This document shows positions 8,001 through 19,500 of a stretch of 41,308 bases of DNA, in pieces. The position numbers and the translations under genes were made by a program. Below the pieces are notes generated by a model that was not told the DNA's origin, did not search any database, and saw only the letters and a program-made list of their open reading frames with translations. Positions within the stretch are counted from its first letter, which is position 1, and each line of letters opens with the position of its first letter. Source of the DNA: Lentisphaerota bacterium. Its GTDB lineage: Bacteria; Verrucomicrobiota; Lentisphaeria; Victivallales; Victivallaceae. Location: the NCBI GenBank assembly GCA_015061775.1, contig SUVY01000019.1, positions 1 through 41,308 of the forward strand. The letters run 5' to 3'.

Positions 8001-10468
8001 GCATCGACCAGTCCGCCTGCGTCAACAGTAAGTGAGGCAGTCATTGCACCCCAGCTTTCGGGCTGTCCGACCCACAGGCTCTTGTCGTGAATGGACTTGC
8101 CGCCTTCGGCAATGGTCAGCGCGCCGCGGACATAATCAAGTCCGTCGCCGGTACCCTGGCTGTGGAAAGTTCCTTTGACAGTAATATCACTGCCGTAAGA
8201 GTAGTACATATAGCCGGTCTCGAAATCGGACTCAATAGTGTATTTACCATGCTGGAAGAAACCGTAATTTGCGGTGATTGTTCCTCCGGTTATGGTGTAT
8301 TCGGCGGAGGCATTGTCTTTGCTGCCGAATGAGAAATTATTGAGAGTAAGAGTTTTGCCCTCTTCAAGAGTCAGAGTTCCGCCATTTTTGCCGGAAATGG
8401 CGGTAAAGCTGTTATCACCGGCAAGGTTGAGATTGCCGAGCATAGACACTGTGCCTCCGACAACACTATCGGTCAGAGTGGTATCGGCTTCTGCCTTGAG
8501 TGCTGAAGAGAGACTCCTGATGTTCAGCTTGCTGCTGCCGGAAACTTTTACCTCACCATCGTTGGTGAGTTTGGTGGCAACTTCAAGAGAACTGTCAGCA
8601 ACCGAGATGGTGTTGTTGGCTCCCAGAGTGAGGTTTGCGACAACCAGACGGCTGCCGTTATTGACGTTGAACACGTTGCCGGAGCTGCTGACAGTAAGTG
8701 AACCTGCGGAATCTCCGCCGCCGATTTTCATTACGGAGTTATCAAGATTGAAAGTTCCGTTTGAACCTGCGACGGTGAACCAGGCGCCTCCTTCAAAGTA
8801 GGTGTCGTTCAAGTTGATGGTGTTGCCGGTTCCGCGGGTTTCGGAGTAACCGGCTTTGAACTGCGGTCCGTCGGTCAATGACTCTTCTTTGGTGTTTTCG
8901 AGAGTTCCGTTGACGGTGAGATAACCGTTGCCGTAAGCCAAATCCAACTGTCCATCGCCATAACCGAGGAAGACTTTTCCGGTCTCATTGACGGTGATAC
9001 CGTTGTTGTTGGTCCAGACTTTCAAGCTGAGTGCCTTCATCTCACCGTTGATGATCATCTCTTCGTTGGAAGTAGCAAATCCGTCGGCAACGACATCAAG
9101 GTTTTCGACGGTCACGCCGTCTTCGATGGTAAGGGAAGCTCCATCGCCCATAACAAGGATCGCAAGTGAACCCGCGCTGACGGTGAATTTGCCGCCGGAG
9201 GCTGCTCCGATGGTGAGCTTCTGGGCGATATCATAATAATTGTCGGTATCAACATTGCTGTTGGTGGTAATATCGCTCTCGATCTCAATGCGGGAGACAA
9301 GGTCATTGTCTCTGGCAGCAGCCATTGCGCTTGCGAAATCGGCGAAGGCGTTGAAACCGAAGATTTTTCCCTCTCCGAGGTCTGCTCCGGCAGCGTATGT
9401 GCTGTTGACGTAAACAGTGGAGGCAGTCGCGCTGTTCACGAGAACTCCGTCATCATAGATGCTGTAAGTTCCCTCGTTGACGACATTGAGTGAGCCCTCG
9501 CTTTTGCCGATGATAGCATCAACATCGTTGCTGGTGCTGGTGATTCCGTTGACCGTGATGCGGTCGTTGGCGGCGGCGGTATTTTCGTTTTTGCTGAAGA
9601 ACAGGTCTCCCTGAAGCAGAGCGGCATCGGTGAAGTTGACTTCGATGTCAGAAGCGTTCCACTTGGTGGCGCCGTTCTTGCGCTGATGGAGGACGCCCCA
9701 TTTCGCCTGCTCGCCTGCGTCTTCGGTAAGAGTGGAGTCGATGTTGAAAACGCAGTCCTCGATATTGACGGCAATATCGTTGGAGCGGATGCAGTAGAAG
9801 CTGTCTCCGACATTTGCATCAGTAACAGTTGCGTTGAAGGTGTTTCCGGAGAAGTTCACTCCGTTTCCACCCTGGATGTTGACACAGGAGTCGTTGAAAG
9901 TACAGTCGGAAATCTCAAGGTCGGTTCCGAAGTTTCCGGAAATCTGCATTCCGGCGTTCTCAAAGGTGCAGTCGGTAATGGTGCTGCCCGGAGTGGTGTT
10001 GTTTCCGCCGGTAGAACCGATTCCGTACTCACCGTCGCCGATGATTGTGCAATCGTTGAGAGCAAATCCGTCAACGCTGTAAACGAGGATGCTGTGAGTG
10101 GCTGCATCAGCGTGATCGAAAGTGATACCGGAAAAATCGACGGCACTTTCCCACTTCTCTACGCCCACGCCTTTCTCATACAAGCCGAGCTGCAATGTTC
10201 CGCTGAAAGTGACGTCTGCACCCTCAGCCGCGACAAATTTGATGTCACCTTTCTGCTCACCGATGACGGAGGCGCGGAAGACGATGGAGTCGTCATAAGT
10301 TCCGCTTGCCACGGTGATGGTGTTTGCCTCAGTTGCAGAAGCCGCATTGACGGCATCGGTCAGATTGCTGAACGCAGTCGTTCCCCAGACTGCATCAGCG
10401 GACTTGGTGGTGTCAGCCTCAAATGCGGCTTGATCGACCCAAGCTTTGTTTACATAAATATTAGCCAT
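2039..10468 (-). CDS. Giant modular beta-helix / FG-GAP propeller protein (2809 aa)
   Basis: A very large, Asn/Gly/Thr/Asp-rich protein, probably a surface or secreted adhesin. Residues 1 to about 2310 are beta-helix-like repeats of short beta-rungs (patterns such as SGNTFNATV, GTITIDATS), punctuated by a recurring hinge of the type YVN..Y....G.DLG.GK.FG.NAF near residues 350, 923 and 1296; the N-terminus MANIYVNKAW is a variant of the hinge. Two Ig/FN3-like domains follow (about 2318-2413 and 2414-2500), the second after AFAADVADYTAP. The last 300 residues form an FG-GAP/VCBS-type propeller with calcium-loop motifs NLDGDGFDD, DFSGDGIDD and DYNGDGKED. No signal peptide or membrane anchor is present, so export must rely on another signal; type I secretion is an inference. 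The start has an AAGGG site upstream. It is paralogous to the gene just upstream. Ligand unknown. Confidence 0.88.
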   Translation of the reverse strand: MANIYVNKAWVDQAAFEADTTKSADAVWGTTAFSNLTDAVNAASATEANTITVASGTYDDSIVFRASVIGEQKGDIKFVAAEGADVTFSGTLQLGLYEKGVGVEKWESAVDFSGITFDHADAATHSILVYSVDGFALNDCTIIGDGEYGIGSTGGNNTTPGSTITDCTFENAGMQISGNFGTDLEISDCTFNDSCVNIQGGNGVNFSGNTFNATVTDANVGDSFYCIRSNDIAVNIEDCVFNIDSTLTEDAGEQAKWGVLHQRKNGATKWNASDIEVNFTDAALLQGDLFFSKNENTAAANDRITVNGITSTSNDVDAIIGKSEGSLNVVNEGTYSIYDDGVLVNSATASTVYVNSTYAAGADLGEGKIFGFNAFADFASAMAAARDNDLVSRIEIESDITTNSNVDTDNYYDIAQKLTIGAASGGKFTVSAGSLAILVMGDGASLTIEDGVTVENLDVVADGFATSNEEMIINGEMKALSLKVWTNNNGITVNETGKVFLGYGDGQLDLAYGNGYLTVNGTLENTKEESLTDGPQFKAGYSETRGTGNTINLNDTYFEGGAWFTVAGSNGTFNLDNSVMKIGGGDSAGSLTVSSSGNVFNVNNGSRLVVANLTLGANNTISVADSSLEVATKLTNDGEVKVSGSSKLNIRSLSSALKAEADTTLTDSVVGGTVSMLGNLNLAGDNSFTAISGKNGGTLTLEEGKTLTLNNFSFGSKDNASAEYTITGGTITANYGFFQHGKYTIESDFETGYMYYSYGSDITVKGTFHSQGTGDGLDYVRGALTIAEGGKSIHDKSLWVGQPESWGAMTASLTVDAGGLVDASTLSVHTGSSMSVSGNVVADTVANTGAITITATGNITANTLTGTGTITIDAAEYSTGVKVLIDLNGKESLKDKVAIENLAEGVNVIYGADGDVALSDAEMTTLVVNAEYADKKLGEDLGNGKFFGINTFATLGDALAAATSETTEIRVASNVTEALSGKTLSGKIVKDGETDVTVTDSVNGDYVTLNSASIGDGVTVDAKYIFLQGTNTIDGNVKSASGGQFWHGYGAQTTINGSVETYNTFNRYGSDISIIGTAEAGKGKEAEFQYKATGYLSTYSGVVTVKDTAAEFGYINFGTAVDNGYSSAKIVLDNALLKTIGGPNGQPGQMYVQNGAVLEAKNDSVLDLTGPNGFGYLSMHEGTSLSLTDSALLLGKEGNGSNVLDGSVELVNSTITTVGTINNGGSITIDATSLITAKNITGTGSIVIDATELDGIAKVIDLNAAASLEGKVTILGDGVTAIYGADGDVTITNASTKTVYYDAAWAGKTAGEDLGDGKVFGVNAFSEFVDDGKNSSGWSNLLILPEDTTEIVLAAGNADSAEYGKLRPTQDLVVKTSGEGYAVVDRIVNMGVDLVIDEDAKVKVLTLTGLSGANNQGGALIVNGELYFANANSGNKAIYLWGMNSTPGELVINAGGLLKADAGNIENHGTVTVLGTMELGKAGDAPKLAGVGTPGNGGWDGHLIVDGKDGEGILNVKHNQINFGGGNTSVDWIDAPNECSVDIINGGKITTAAVTFRNGKNNVLNITDGTFEFTDDADYANLTPRYFDNQGEILVGQDGVVDMNNRTFTNDGYIKLSSNASMSATKFVNNNVVELNDFNGTLAGMVKGEGENASGNIKVTGDTTIADTIDASMISVGSWDEFAEGVAANDKLTIAEAGKVSVANAYVQPGGELDIDGELNVTGGYNGVDGIFANYGKVNVDGKLNITTDASCGENLIGNLELDNSEISLTVAEGGELNINTTEGQSKNTLNVVNGAKLDVDGTFNADANTVINNTGVIEVGGEFTSEGTVNLGAYLIFDGLTAGDARELTVALMPAGATEGLIRTVTVAAGETGVKFYTNDLADGTYNLTIVDGTNVVTAETTVTNGTINVADGKISLNGVSVGNGAFNVTGASSVSVANLNGTLNIADAQLTESNINKGSVIFEGDNTYSGDFKASYAFVGDWEGESFDGSVDFGTDSNVSVGGQMIIGYDSLVAGANTVTFGDADGEATDKVFYSADVSVRRDGVLTIANTTGNNQINTMNVMGKVILDNAKLSGEVQIGYKNDDMGVEAEVIVQNGAEYTIGGSSNSIVVIGKSSGGKLTVNDATVTVSRCGYGSSYTDLPQDKLVIGYNGAAGVVTVENNANFNALYSVLVNEGSSITVDDSNFSVGVTLYNYGSVTVSGNSTVKANVVGDITVTDGTVFSADTALTVDGMINASGTVTATWNTVSGSLTADTIVLTGVELPTDADIVVYSGKADIKTLVINGSTCADNSIVINNELYDVEITDSAIVLSTSDSDYTPISGAITSVTQTAGTYTFTVAADITGGSGAEDYTYSYTVTDSTGKEFNAVANGLEFTLTDVPAAGKLNVSMTVTDAYGETTKYTTDAFAADVADYTAPKIDMLTSVAGKDINVSWIATDETGVAGYEIECNGQVYNLKFPVTGEAVGFDFLDLDEGKYSITVSAYDKAGNRVSSETSTINLQVGAKLLDNGVSQIVAWDAGRGAAGYIATDVDGSAKWVSVGYGMADIWDIVATGKFAGSTVDNDGLLLYNKVNNTFAAWTDLSNATHGYKSLCWVESDFSTKCTANLDGDGFDDVLIYNTEGSFGAVLGAATYKDIWHVSDAPPTVELIGAGTFGHEDGLDSLVVKNLTDGSYEMWHNSNINGKKWGWGKVTITPAVEGWEVAAIGDFSGDGIDDIAMWNSNDGEVVLLENGKNDEQTVIGTLNDSKWEISAVGDYNGDGKEDLLLRELTSGYGGLYFANGGDLSSITSLGSSIATDVKDNKFAIIA

Positions 10469-10514
10469 TTTTTATCCCTTTGTTATAAGAATAACAATAT
10501 TGAACACATGATCA

Positions 10515-10552
10515 GCCGCACTCGCGGAAGTTTTTCATTCCGAAAGTGCGGT
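10515..10552. other. Intergenic hairpin between the two giant genes
   Basis: An imperfect 13 bp stem (10516-10528 with 10539-10551, 11 of 13 paired) lies in the 96-base gap between the two giant genes. On the minus strand no T-tract follows, so it may be a partial terminator, a processing site or an mRNA-stabilising stem rather than a true end of transcription. Confidence 0.4.
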
Positions 10553-10564
10553 GCGTGCTTTATA

Positions 10565-13500
10565 TTACGCGAGGACGCTGAACTTGGTTCCGTTGCGGTC
10601 GGTCTCGATGCGGGCACCGAGATCGTTCCAGTCACCGGCGTAAGCACCGCCCCAGTAGCCGAGTCCGCCCCATCCGGTGGTGGTTTCGCGGAGCAGGAGA
10701 TCCTCTTTGCCGTCGCCGTTGTAATCGCCGACAGCAGCGATCTCCCAGCCGGACTGATCGAGGGCACCGACCCAGCGTTTGGTGTCGGCATCGCCGTTCT
10801 CCCAGGCGTACATGTAGCCGGTGGACTCCTGCCAGACCACGATATCGTCGATACCGTCACCGGAGAAGTCGCCGATAGCGGCGATGGTCCAGTCGTCTTC
10901 GACTGCCGCGAGGGTGCTGGTGCTCCACTCGCCGACGGTGCCGTTGACGCTCCAGAGCTCGTAGTTCTCGCCGTTCTTGACGATCAGGCTGTCATTATCG
11001 GTGCCGAAGTTGGCTCCGCCGATGACCTCGACGCCGCTGCCGAGCTGGACATACTTGGCTCCGTCGATGGAAGCACCGAAAGTTCCGTCCTCATAGCTGA
11101 CCAGCAGGTCGTCGTAACCGTTGCCGTCGAGATCGGCAATTCCCTCGACGGTGAAGCCGTCCTTGAGGTAGCCGTATGACTTGTAGGCGTATCCGGAAGC
11201 TCCGAGATCGGTCCAAGCCCAGAGGCTCTGGTTTGCGGAGTTGTAAACCAGGATTCCGTCGCCCTTGCCGGTGCTGCCGGAGAAGCATCCGACCGCAACA
11301 GCCTTGTCGGCGGCATCAGCTCCCCACTGCCAGAGACCCTTCCAGACGGGTTTGGTCTCGCCGTCGTTGTAGATGTATCCGATAGCACCGCGTCCGGCAT
11401 CGTAAGCGACGATCTGTGAGTAGCCGTTGCTCTTGATGTTGGCGGCGACGCTGATGGAAACAGTCTGCTCTTCGGAGGTGACTTTGTTTCCGGCGGCATC
11501 ATAAGCGGTGACGGTGTAGGTGTGTTTGCCCTCGCCGATATTGTTGAGAGTGAACTTGGCATCGCTGCCCGCGGCATCGAAGGAGTAGCTGGCTCCGTCG
11601 AAGACGATATCGTAAGAGGTGACTCCGGTGACATCGGTGAAGCTGCAGGTGATAGTGACGCTGCTTCCCTTGACGGTCGCCTCAGGTCCTTTGGTGAACT
11701 CAGGAGCGGTGTAGTCGGCAACATCAGCGGCGAATGCGTTGGTGGTGTAGGTGAATCCTGCCTCGTCGGTGACGGTCGCGGTGACGTTGATGACTCCGGC
11801 GGCGGGAACTTCGCTCAGGGTGAAGCTGGTTCCGTCGAAGGTGAGGTCAAGTGCGTTACCGGCGGCATCGGTGGCGGCGAAGCTGTAAGTGTAAGCTCCG
11901 AAACCTCCGGTGATGGCGGAAACATCGACGCTGAAGGTGTAGGTATCGGCGGTCTGGGTGACGGCTGCGATATCGCCGGACATCGCGGTGTAGTTGGCGG
12001 TGTCGTTGACCAGCACGATTCCGGTATCGTCAATAATGGTCTTGTAGATCTGCTGATCGACTCCGATGACGGAATCGATGGCAGTAAGTCCGTTGATGAC
12101 GAGACCGTTGCAACTGGCATCGGTGACACCGGAAACCAGAGTGACGGTCTCACCTGAGCCCGGAAGAGTGACATTGTCGATGGACAGCGTTCCCTCGACC
12201 GAGAGAGTCTTCGCAGAGGCAAGTCCGCCGAGATCGAAGGAGAGGTCTCCTGCGGCGGTGACGTCTCCGTCAACGGTGAGCACGGAGCCGGTTCCGAGGA
12301 CGGTGTCGTCGGTGAAGCTGACTGCGCCTGTGACTGCGCTGGTGACCTTGCTGTTTCCGGAGATCTCGAGAGTTCCGTTGCCGACATTGAGGGTTCCGGC
12401 GGTGAAGTCTGAGTCTGCCACGGTCATAGTTCCGTTGGTGACGGTGACGGTGGTGGCAAAGACATCACCGGTGGTGCTGTCGATCACGGTCGCGTTATAG
12501 GTTCCATCCGCGAAGTCCTGAGTATAGATAGTCGCGCTGGTGCTGTTCTTGGCGACAGAGAGGTTGAAGGTCTTGCCTTTGCTCTCGCCGACTCCGACCA
12601 TGGCGACGATGACGTCGCGTGCGGAATCTGCCACGGCGGTAAATCCGTCGATGGTGATGTAGTCACCGAGAGTGACATCGCCGGTGAACGCGAAGGTGCT
12701 GTTTGAAACGTTGATGGCTCCTGCGTTCTCGATCCTGACACCGTTGACAGTTCCCTCGGAAACGTTGACTTCGCCCTCGTTGAAGAGGATTCCGCCCCTG
12801 GTGGGATCATTCTTGTTCGCCTCACGCTTGGTGATATCGAGCTTGCCGCTGACGTTCAAAACGCCGCCTTCGTGGACCAGGGCGTTGTGTCCTTCAACGG
12901 TCACATCGGCGGTGGAGTTGATGTTGGCAACGCCTCCCTCGAAGATCTGGATGAGCTTCTGTCTCGGATCGCTGTGGGTGAGGTTCATCGTACCGTTGAT
13001 ATCGGCATTGCTCATCACGTTGAAGAAGCGGGTGTTGAGCGTTGCGCCCTCCTCGAGAGTGAACTCGCTGCCGACTCCGACGATCGTGGTGCTGCCGGTG
13101 AACTCGGAACCTTTCTTGATGGTCGCAGCGCCGTAGAAGTTGGTCTGCTTGACATCAAGAGTACCGTCGAGGACGATGTCTCCGTAAACGCGGATGTTGC
13201 CGCCGATCTTAGAGTCTCCGACCAGAGTGGTATCCTCGAAGCGGACGTAATTTCCGCTCAGAGTTTCGATATTGATGGTGGACTCACCGCTGACGGTGAT
13301 GGTACCCTTGTTGTTGACAGTACCCGCGCTGAATTTGGCTCCGTTGATTTCGACAGTACCTGCGGCGGCGACGTTGACGATACCGGCAGCCTCAACTTTG
13401 GCTCCGTCCTCAACGATCAGGGCTCCGTTGGTGACAGCGATGTCGGATTTCCAGGATTCGGGTTTCTGGATAGCGGTGGTGAGAGAGGCTTTCTCGCCGC

Positions 13501-16500
13501 TCAGGGTGAGAGAACCGCCCCTGTTGATGATGAGCACATTGCTCTGCATGGTGTCAAGTCCGGACATCGCACCATAGCTGATGACCTCATCATAGATGGC
13601 ATACTGTCCGCTGTTGCTGGAAGCAAGAGAGAGAACGCTGTCCTCGGAAATGATGGCTTTTCCGCCGAGGAACTGGATGTTCTCTGCGGCGTTGAATGTT
13701 CCATCGATGTTGAAGACGGTATCCTCGGCTCCGACGAAGCGGATGTGTCCGGTGTAAAAGGCGACGTCGCCGAGCTCAGCGTCCCAATCGGCGCGGTCGA
13801 GGGTCGAATAGTTGCCGTTGACGAAGACATCACCTGCGGCGGAAGTCTCGAAGACGAGGCATCCGACGGTAATAACGACGTCGCCGGAAGCATTGACGGT
13901 GGTAACTCCGTCCTTCATGACCGAGACGTTCTCGGTGGTGTTGTAGATGCTCTCATAGTTTCCGCCTGCGATATTCAGAGTGGTGGTATCGGCAGTGGTC
14001 TTGTAGTCGAGCAGAGCTGAGAAGGCGTTGTGGCCGATGATGTAACCCTCGTCGGTGACGTCTCCTGCTTTCTTGTCAGCCCAGGCGGCGTTGACATAGA
14101 CATCGCTGACGGCGACGTCGGTGAGGTAAACGTCTCCGTCTGCGGCGTGGACGACAGAGATTCCTTCTCCGTTGACGGTGACCTTGTCGGCAAGAGCTCC
14201 GGCAGTGGAGGTGATGTCGATGATCTTCTTGTAGCCGCCTTCAAAGTTTTCGGCGTCAATGACGATCGAACCCTCACCCTTGATATCAGCCGCGGTAATG
14301 GTGCTGGTTGCATCAATGGTGATGGTTCCCGCATTGGAAACAACTCCCGTAGAGTTGACTTTTGCTCCGTTATTCAGGAACACCTCGGTTCCAGCGCCGA
14401 TATTGAAGGCGACGGAATTATTGACAACGGCGGAAGTATTGACGGTGGAGCCGTCAACCGTAAGTTTAACGGTGTAATCGGTTCCCTCAACGGTGGTCAA
14501 TGCAAGGTTTCCGGCGGTGAATTCAGATCCGCCCTTGATGATGACATCAGCGTAACCGCCTGCGACACCAGCATTGTAGCTGCCGAGGCAGACGTAAGAT
14601 CCAGCGTTCCAGATTGAATTGTCAACAACAACCTGATCTTCAGCATCAGCCAAACGGAAATAAGTATTAGTACCGCCAACGATATTCAGAGTACTGTTGC
14701 TGACATTGGCAGCTCCCTGCAGGAACATATAGCTGTAATCAACATCAGCGTTGGTGATATTGAGAACGGAATTGGCAAACGTTCCGATCTGACCGCCGTT
14801 GAAGTCGGTTCTTTCGGCATCGGCAGCTCCGATGGAGACAACTGAAGTATAGTCGCCGCCCCACAGAAGCATATTGCTGTTGTTGAACTTGCCGGTAATG
14901 TTGACAGCGATATCACCGACACCGTAGTTGTTATAACCCGCGCTGAAAATACCAGTTACGGTATTGGTGCCCTGCCAGGTGCTCTCTCCGGACACGATAT
15001 CGATCCGACCGCCGATTTTGGAATCAGTGACCGTAGTTCCGTCAAGGACTTTGATGGCTTTGCCGTCAACTTTGTTGATGTTGAGAACAACATCACCATT
15101 GACCTCAACGGAGTCGTCGCCTTTGTTGAAGAGGGTGGATGCGACAGAGAAGTTACCTCCGTCGATGACCAGCTTGCCGTCGGCTTCAACATTCATGCTC
15201 TCGGCGACGGAGACAGTTCCGCCGTTGATGTTGAGGCTGCCGCCTCCCCAGATGTTGATATCTGCCAAGGCGGCAACATTGTCGATGTGATCGGCAATGA
15301 TTTCGCCGGACACATTGACCGCACCGCCGCTGAAGATACGCAAACTTGCGGTCTTGACAGTTCCATCAACATTGACAACGCCCGCCGCAGCTTCTGAGAT
15401 CTCGCCGTTTTCGACGCAGAACTCAGCGGAGTCGAGAACGGCTCCGGTTTTGACGTTGATGACTCCGTCGGCGTCGGCGTTGGTCTGGTAAACTTTGACG
15501 TTGCCGTAGATGTCGATGGTGCCGCCCTTGGCGTCTCCCTCGTTCTCACCGAAACCGAAGTATTTGTCGTTTCCGGCGGCGAGGTATCCGTAAGCGGTGG
15601 AGTAATTCGCGCCCTCGGCGATGGTCAGAGTTGAACCGTTGGCAACTTTGGTTTTTCCGGAGACGGTGACATCGCCGCTGATGGTCGAGTCGCCATTGAC
15701 GAAGGCGTTTCCGGTGATATCAGTTGCGGAGAGGTTTGCTCCGTTGATCTCGACCGCATTTCCGGTGACGGCGAGGTCAGCGGAAACGTTTCCGGTAAGT
15801 TTGACACTTCCGGAAGTGTTGTCGAAGTCGTCTGAAACAAACGTGGTGTTGGCAATGGTGAAGTTTCCTTCGTTGATGATCTTGGTTGCGGTGAATGCTC
15901 CGCCGTCGATCTCTACATCACCCTTGTTCTTGACATAATCAGCTTTGAACGCCGCTTTGTCGGTAACATTGACGGTTCCTTCGTTATAGAAGGGATATCC
16001 TGCCGGAGTGGATGAGGACATATCAAAGAGTGAGCCCTCTCCGGTCACATTCAGAGTTCCGAAGTTGCCGGTCTTTTCATAGCTGGGACCATCAGCGTTG
16101 CCGCCGACGGTCATCTGGGAGTCGTTCTGAAGAGTGAACTCGCCGACGTTCTTGAACTGCTGGTTGATGGTGACAACTGAGTTATCGACCACCGCAACGC
16201 TGTTGGCATGATTGAAGGCAAAACGGCTGCCGACATTGAACACGCTGTCGGTGATGTTCAAATTGAAGTGCGGGTCAAGTCCATCTTTGGTGGAGGCGGC
16301 AGTCTGGAAATCAGCAGTGAAATCAACGATGCTGTTATCGAAGTTCCAGACGAAGTTTCCGGTAGCTCCGCTGTTTTTGGAGGTCGAGCTGCCGAATGAG
16401 ACATAGGCATTATCAACATCAAGAGTTGCATCCTGACCATCGTAAGTGCCGTCGCCGTTGAATGAGAAGCCGCCTTTGATATCCAGAGACTTGGTGACGC

Positions 16501-19500
16501 TCGCCTTGTCGGCGGTCTTGGCGTCCTCAATGGTTCCGTCAACATCGATGGTGCTGCCGTAGCTCAGGGTGGTGCGGGTGCCGGTTGCGGTCAGGCTGCC
16601 CTCGGTGCCGACGATAAGTTTGTGGTTGTAGTAGCCGACATTCAGAGTACCGACGGTGTTGACTCCCTTGAACTCAGCGGTTCCCTCGAGAGCAACCGTA
16701 CCGCCGTTGATGGTGGAGTCTTTGACAACTGCTCCATCAGCAAGGTCGATGGTTCCGGTGAGAGAGAAGATATCCAGAGTGCTGGTTCCGGAAACGGAGA
16801 TAGTTCCGTTGTTGGTGAGCACGCCGCTCTTATTTGCGGCAGGAATGGTTCCGTTGCCGACGGCATGGGTGTTGGCGATGAAGGTACTGTCATCTATTAA
16901 TATAGTACCGTTGTTGGTGATGTTTCCGCTGGCTTTCAGGACGGAGCCGTTGGTCAACTCGATGACGGCATCTGCGCTGGAGACGTTGAAATCTCCGTAG
17001 CCGTTGGGAATCGGGTTGCTGTGCCAAACGCCGTCATATCCGACACCGAACTCGAGAGCGGAGTTGTCGGCAGTAACTTTGCCTGAACCCTTGAGGCCGA
17101 TACGCTGGTATGAAGCAAAGAGAGTGTCTTCCAGTTCGATTTCGCCGTTGATATTCTGGCTGTACTGGATGAAAACCTGACGGTCGGCAAGCTCTGCCTC
17201 GGAGGCTTTGAAGTCAGCGTTTCCGGAAACGGCAAGTTTTCCGTCGATGTTGAGAGACTCTCTGTAAACGTTGAGCTGGCTTCCGGCTTCGACCTGAACG
17301 GTTGCGCCTTCCATGATTTTGGCGTTGTAGAACTCAAGAGCGGAGTTGCCGTCAACCACGGTATCAGTTCCGAAGTAGAAAGCTTTTTTGGCTTCGGTGC
17401 CGTTGAAGGAGACTCCGTCGAAGGTAACAGCAAGATCTTCTGCCGCGTTCTCGCCCTTGGTGAACCAGACGTAGCCGCCGAGACTTGTCCAGGTGATGTC
17501 GCCTCCGGCAATGGTCAAATCGTCGTTCAGGGTGATGGTGGTGTTGGCAGCGGGCCCCGCTTCGGTGATGCTGCCGATAACTTCGATTTTGGAAGTGGTG
17601 TCGGTAACAGCCGAAAGAGCATTGGTGAAGCTGGAGTAGGCATTGATTCCGACGGTGTAGGTCTTGCCGTTGATAACAACGGTGTCACCATCTTTTCCGG
17701 CGATGCCGCCGCAGACGGTGAGATCGGTTCCCTCGTATGCCTCATAGAGACCGGCGAGATCGTTTCCGTCAACGGTGTTGCCGGAAATAACAGTACCATC
17801 ACCGAGGCGGACGACTCTTTCATCTTTGACATTGGTAATAGTATTGTCGGTGATGACTGCTCCGCCGTTGGTGGTGCGGATTGCGACATAAGCAGTGTCG
17901 CTGATAGTGTTGTCACTGATAACGACACCGTCTTTGACATTGGTGATGTAAATTCCCGCCCAACCTGCGTAATTGGTGTTGGTGGATTTCTCTTCACGTC
18001 CGTAGATGGTGTTGCCGCTGACGGTCATATTGGCGTTGGTCGCACCCTCGGTGTAGATACCGCAGTCGGCGGTGATGGTGTTGCCGGTGATAACGGCTCC
18101 ATCAACGTTGACTCCCCAGCCGAACTGGACACCCTCGGTGCCGATTCCGTCTCCGGTAGCAACACTGGTAAGAGTGCAGTTGGTGACAGAAATTCCGCTG
18201 GCGTTCACACTTCCGTTGGCGTTGATGCCGATCGGAGTGTAGTAACCGTTGGCTTTTTCGACACACTCGATATTCAAGCCGTCAAAGGCGACATCTTTAA
18301 TGTCGGTTGCTCCGCTGTTGATCCAGAACTGACCGGTGATGTTGACTTCGGCATCAGCGGCAGCTTTGATGGTGATTCCGCCGACATAGGTTTTGTCGTC
18401 TTCGGTGAAAGTCTTTTTGCTCAGAACGACAGGTTTTGCCTCGACATAATCTCCGGCAGCGATTTCAATGGTCACTTTGCCGTCGATCGCGTTGGCAGCC
18501 GCAGCAGCCGCGCTGATGGTGGTGAAGGCGTTGACTCCGATAACGTAAGCTTTTCCTCCGACAAACACCATGCTTCCGGCTTCTCCCTCGATCGAGGCAT
18601 CGACCAGCATATTGGAGGCGGGCTCGGCGATGAGCACTTCATTTCCCGCAGCGTCTCCGGCAGAAATGGTTCCGTTAACATTGTCGTAAACCTGAAGTGC
18701 GGAAGCGGCAACGGTGTCGTTTCCATCGTTGCGATCAACAAGGGTGAATTTGTTTCCGGAAATATTCACGCTTCCCTCAGCACCATCTTTGAGCGCAACG
18801 CCCTGATAGATTCCGACGTTTCCATTGGTGATGGTGTTATCGGTGATGACGAGGTCGCGGACATAACCGGAACCGAAACGGATGGCTCCGTAGTACTGGT
18901 GAACATCGCTGACGTTGATGTCGGTCATAGTGTTTCCAGACACTTCAAATGCAGTGTTGTTATTTTGGATATCTGCCGCATGGATCGCGTTCGCACCAAT
19001 ATTGGTGAAGGTGTTGTCAGAAATCTTGACATTGGTATTTTCGTTGTACAGATACACCTTGCCGGTCAGGCTCAGTTGAACAGCGTGTCCGCTGAAATCG
19101 CTGACAGTATTGCCGCTAAAGTTAACGTTGCTGGTGTAAGCTGAGTAAATCGCTCCCATAGAACGGGCTTCAGCACCACTGCCATCGCCTTTGAAGGTGC
19201 AGCCGGTAACGGTCATGTTGTCGATTCCGGGGAAGTTAAGTGTGCAGAAAATTCCGTAACCGACGGAATCGGAGGCTATGCCTGTGAGATCAAAAACGCA
19301 ATCGGTAACGGTGAGATTTGTCAAATCAGTACCGGTCTGATAGATACCGCTGGTGTTGTTATTGGGATAAACGGTGTTGGCGGTAGGCTTGAAGGTAAAG
19401 CCCTGAATGGTGATATCCTGCTCGGTACCCTTGGCGGCACCGACTCCAAACTTATCGACGACCACCGTACCTTCAGCCTGAAGGGTGACTGCCTTGTCAA

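Noticed and set aside
9686-11179. Long plus-strand open frame (497 codons) spanning the gap between the giant genes, and other long plus-strand frames such as 5915-6916 and 12872-14020
   Set aside because: They lie antisense to the giant genes and mirror their repetitive, stop-poor codon use; the products are Val/Gly/Asp-rich shadows without ribosome-binding sites or recognisable domains.
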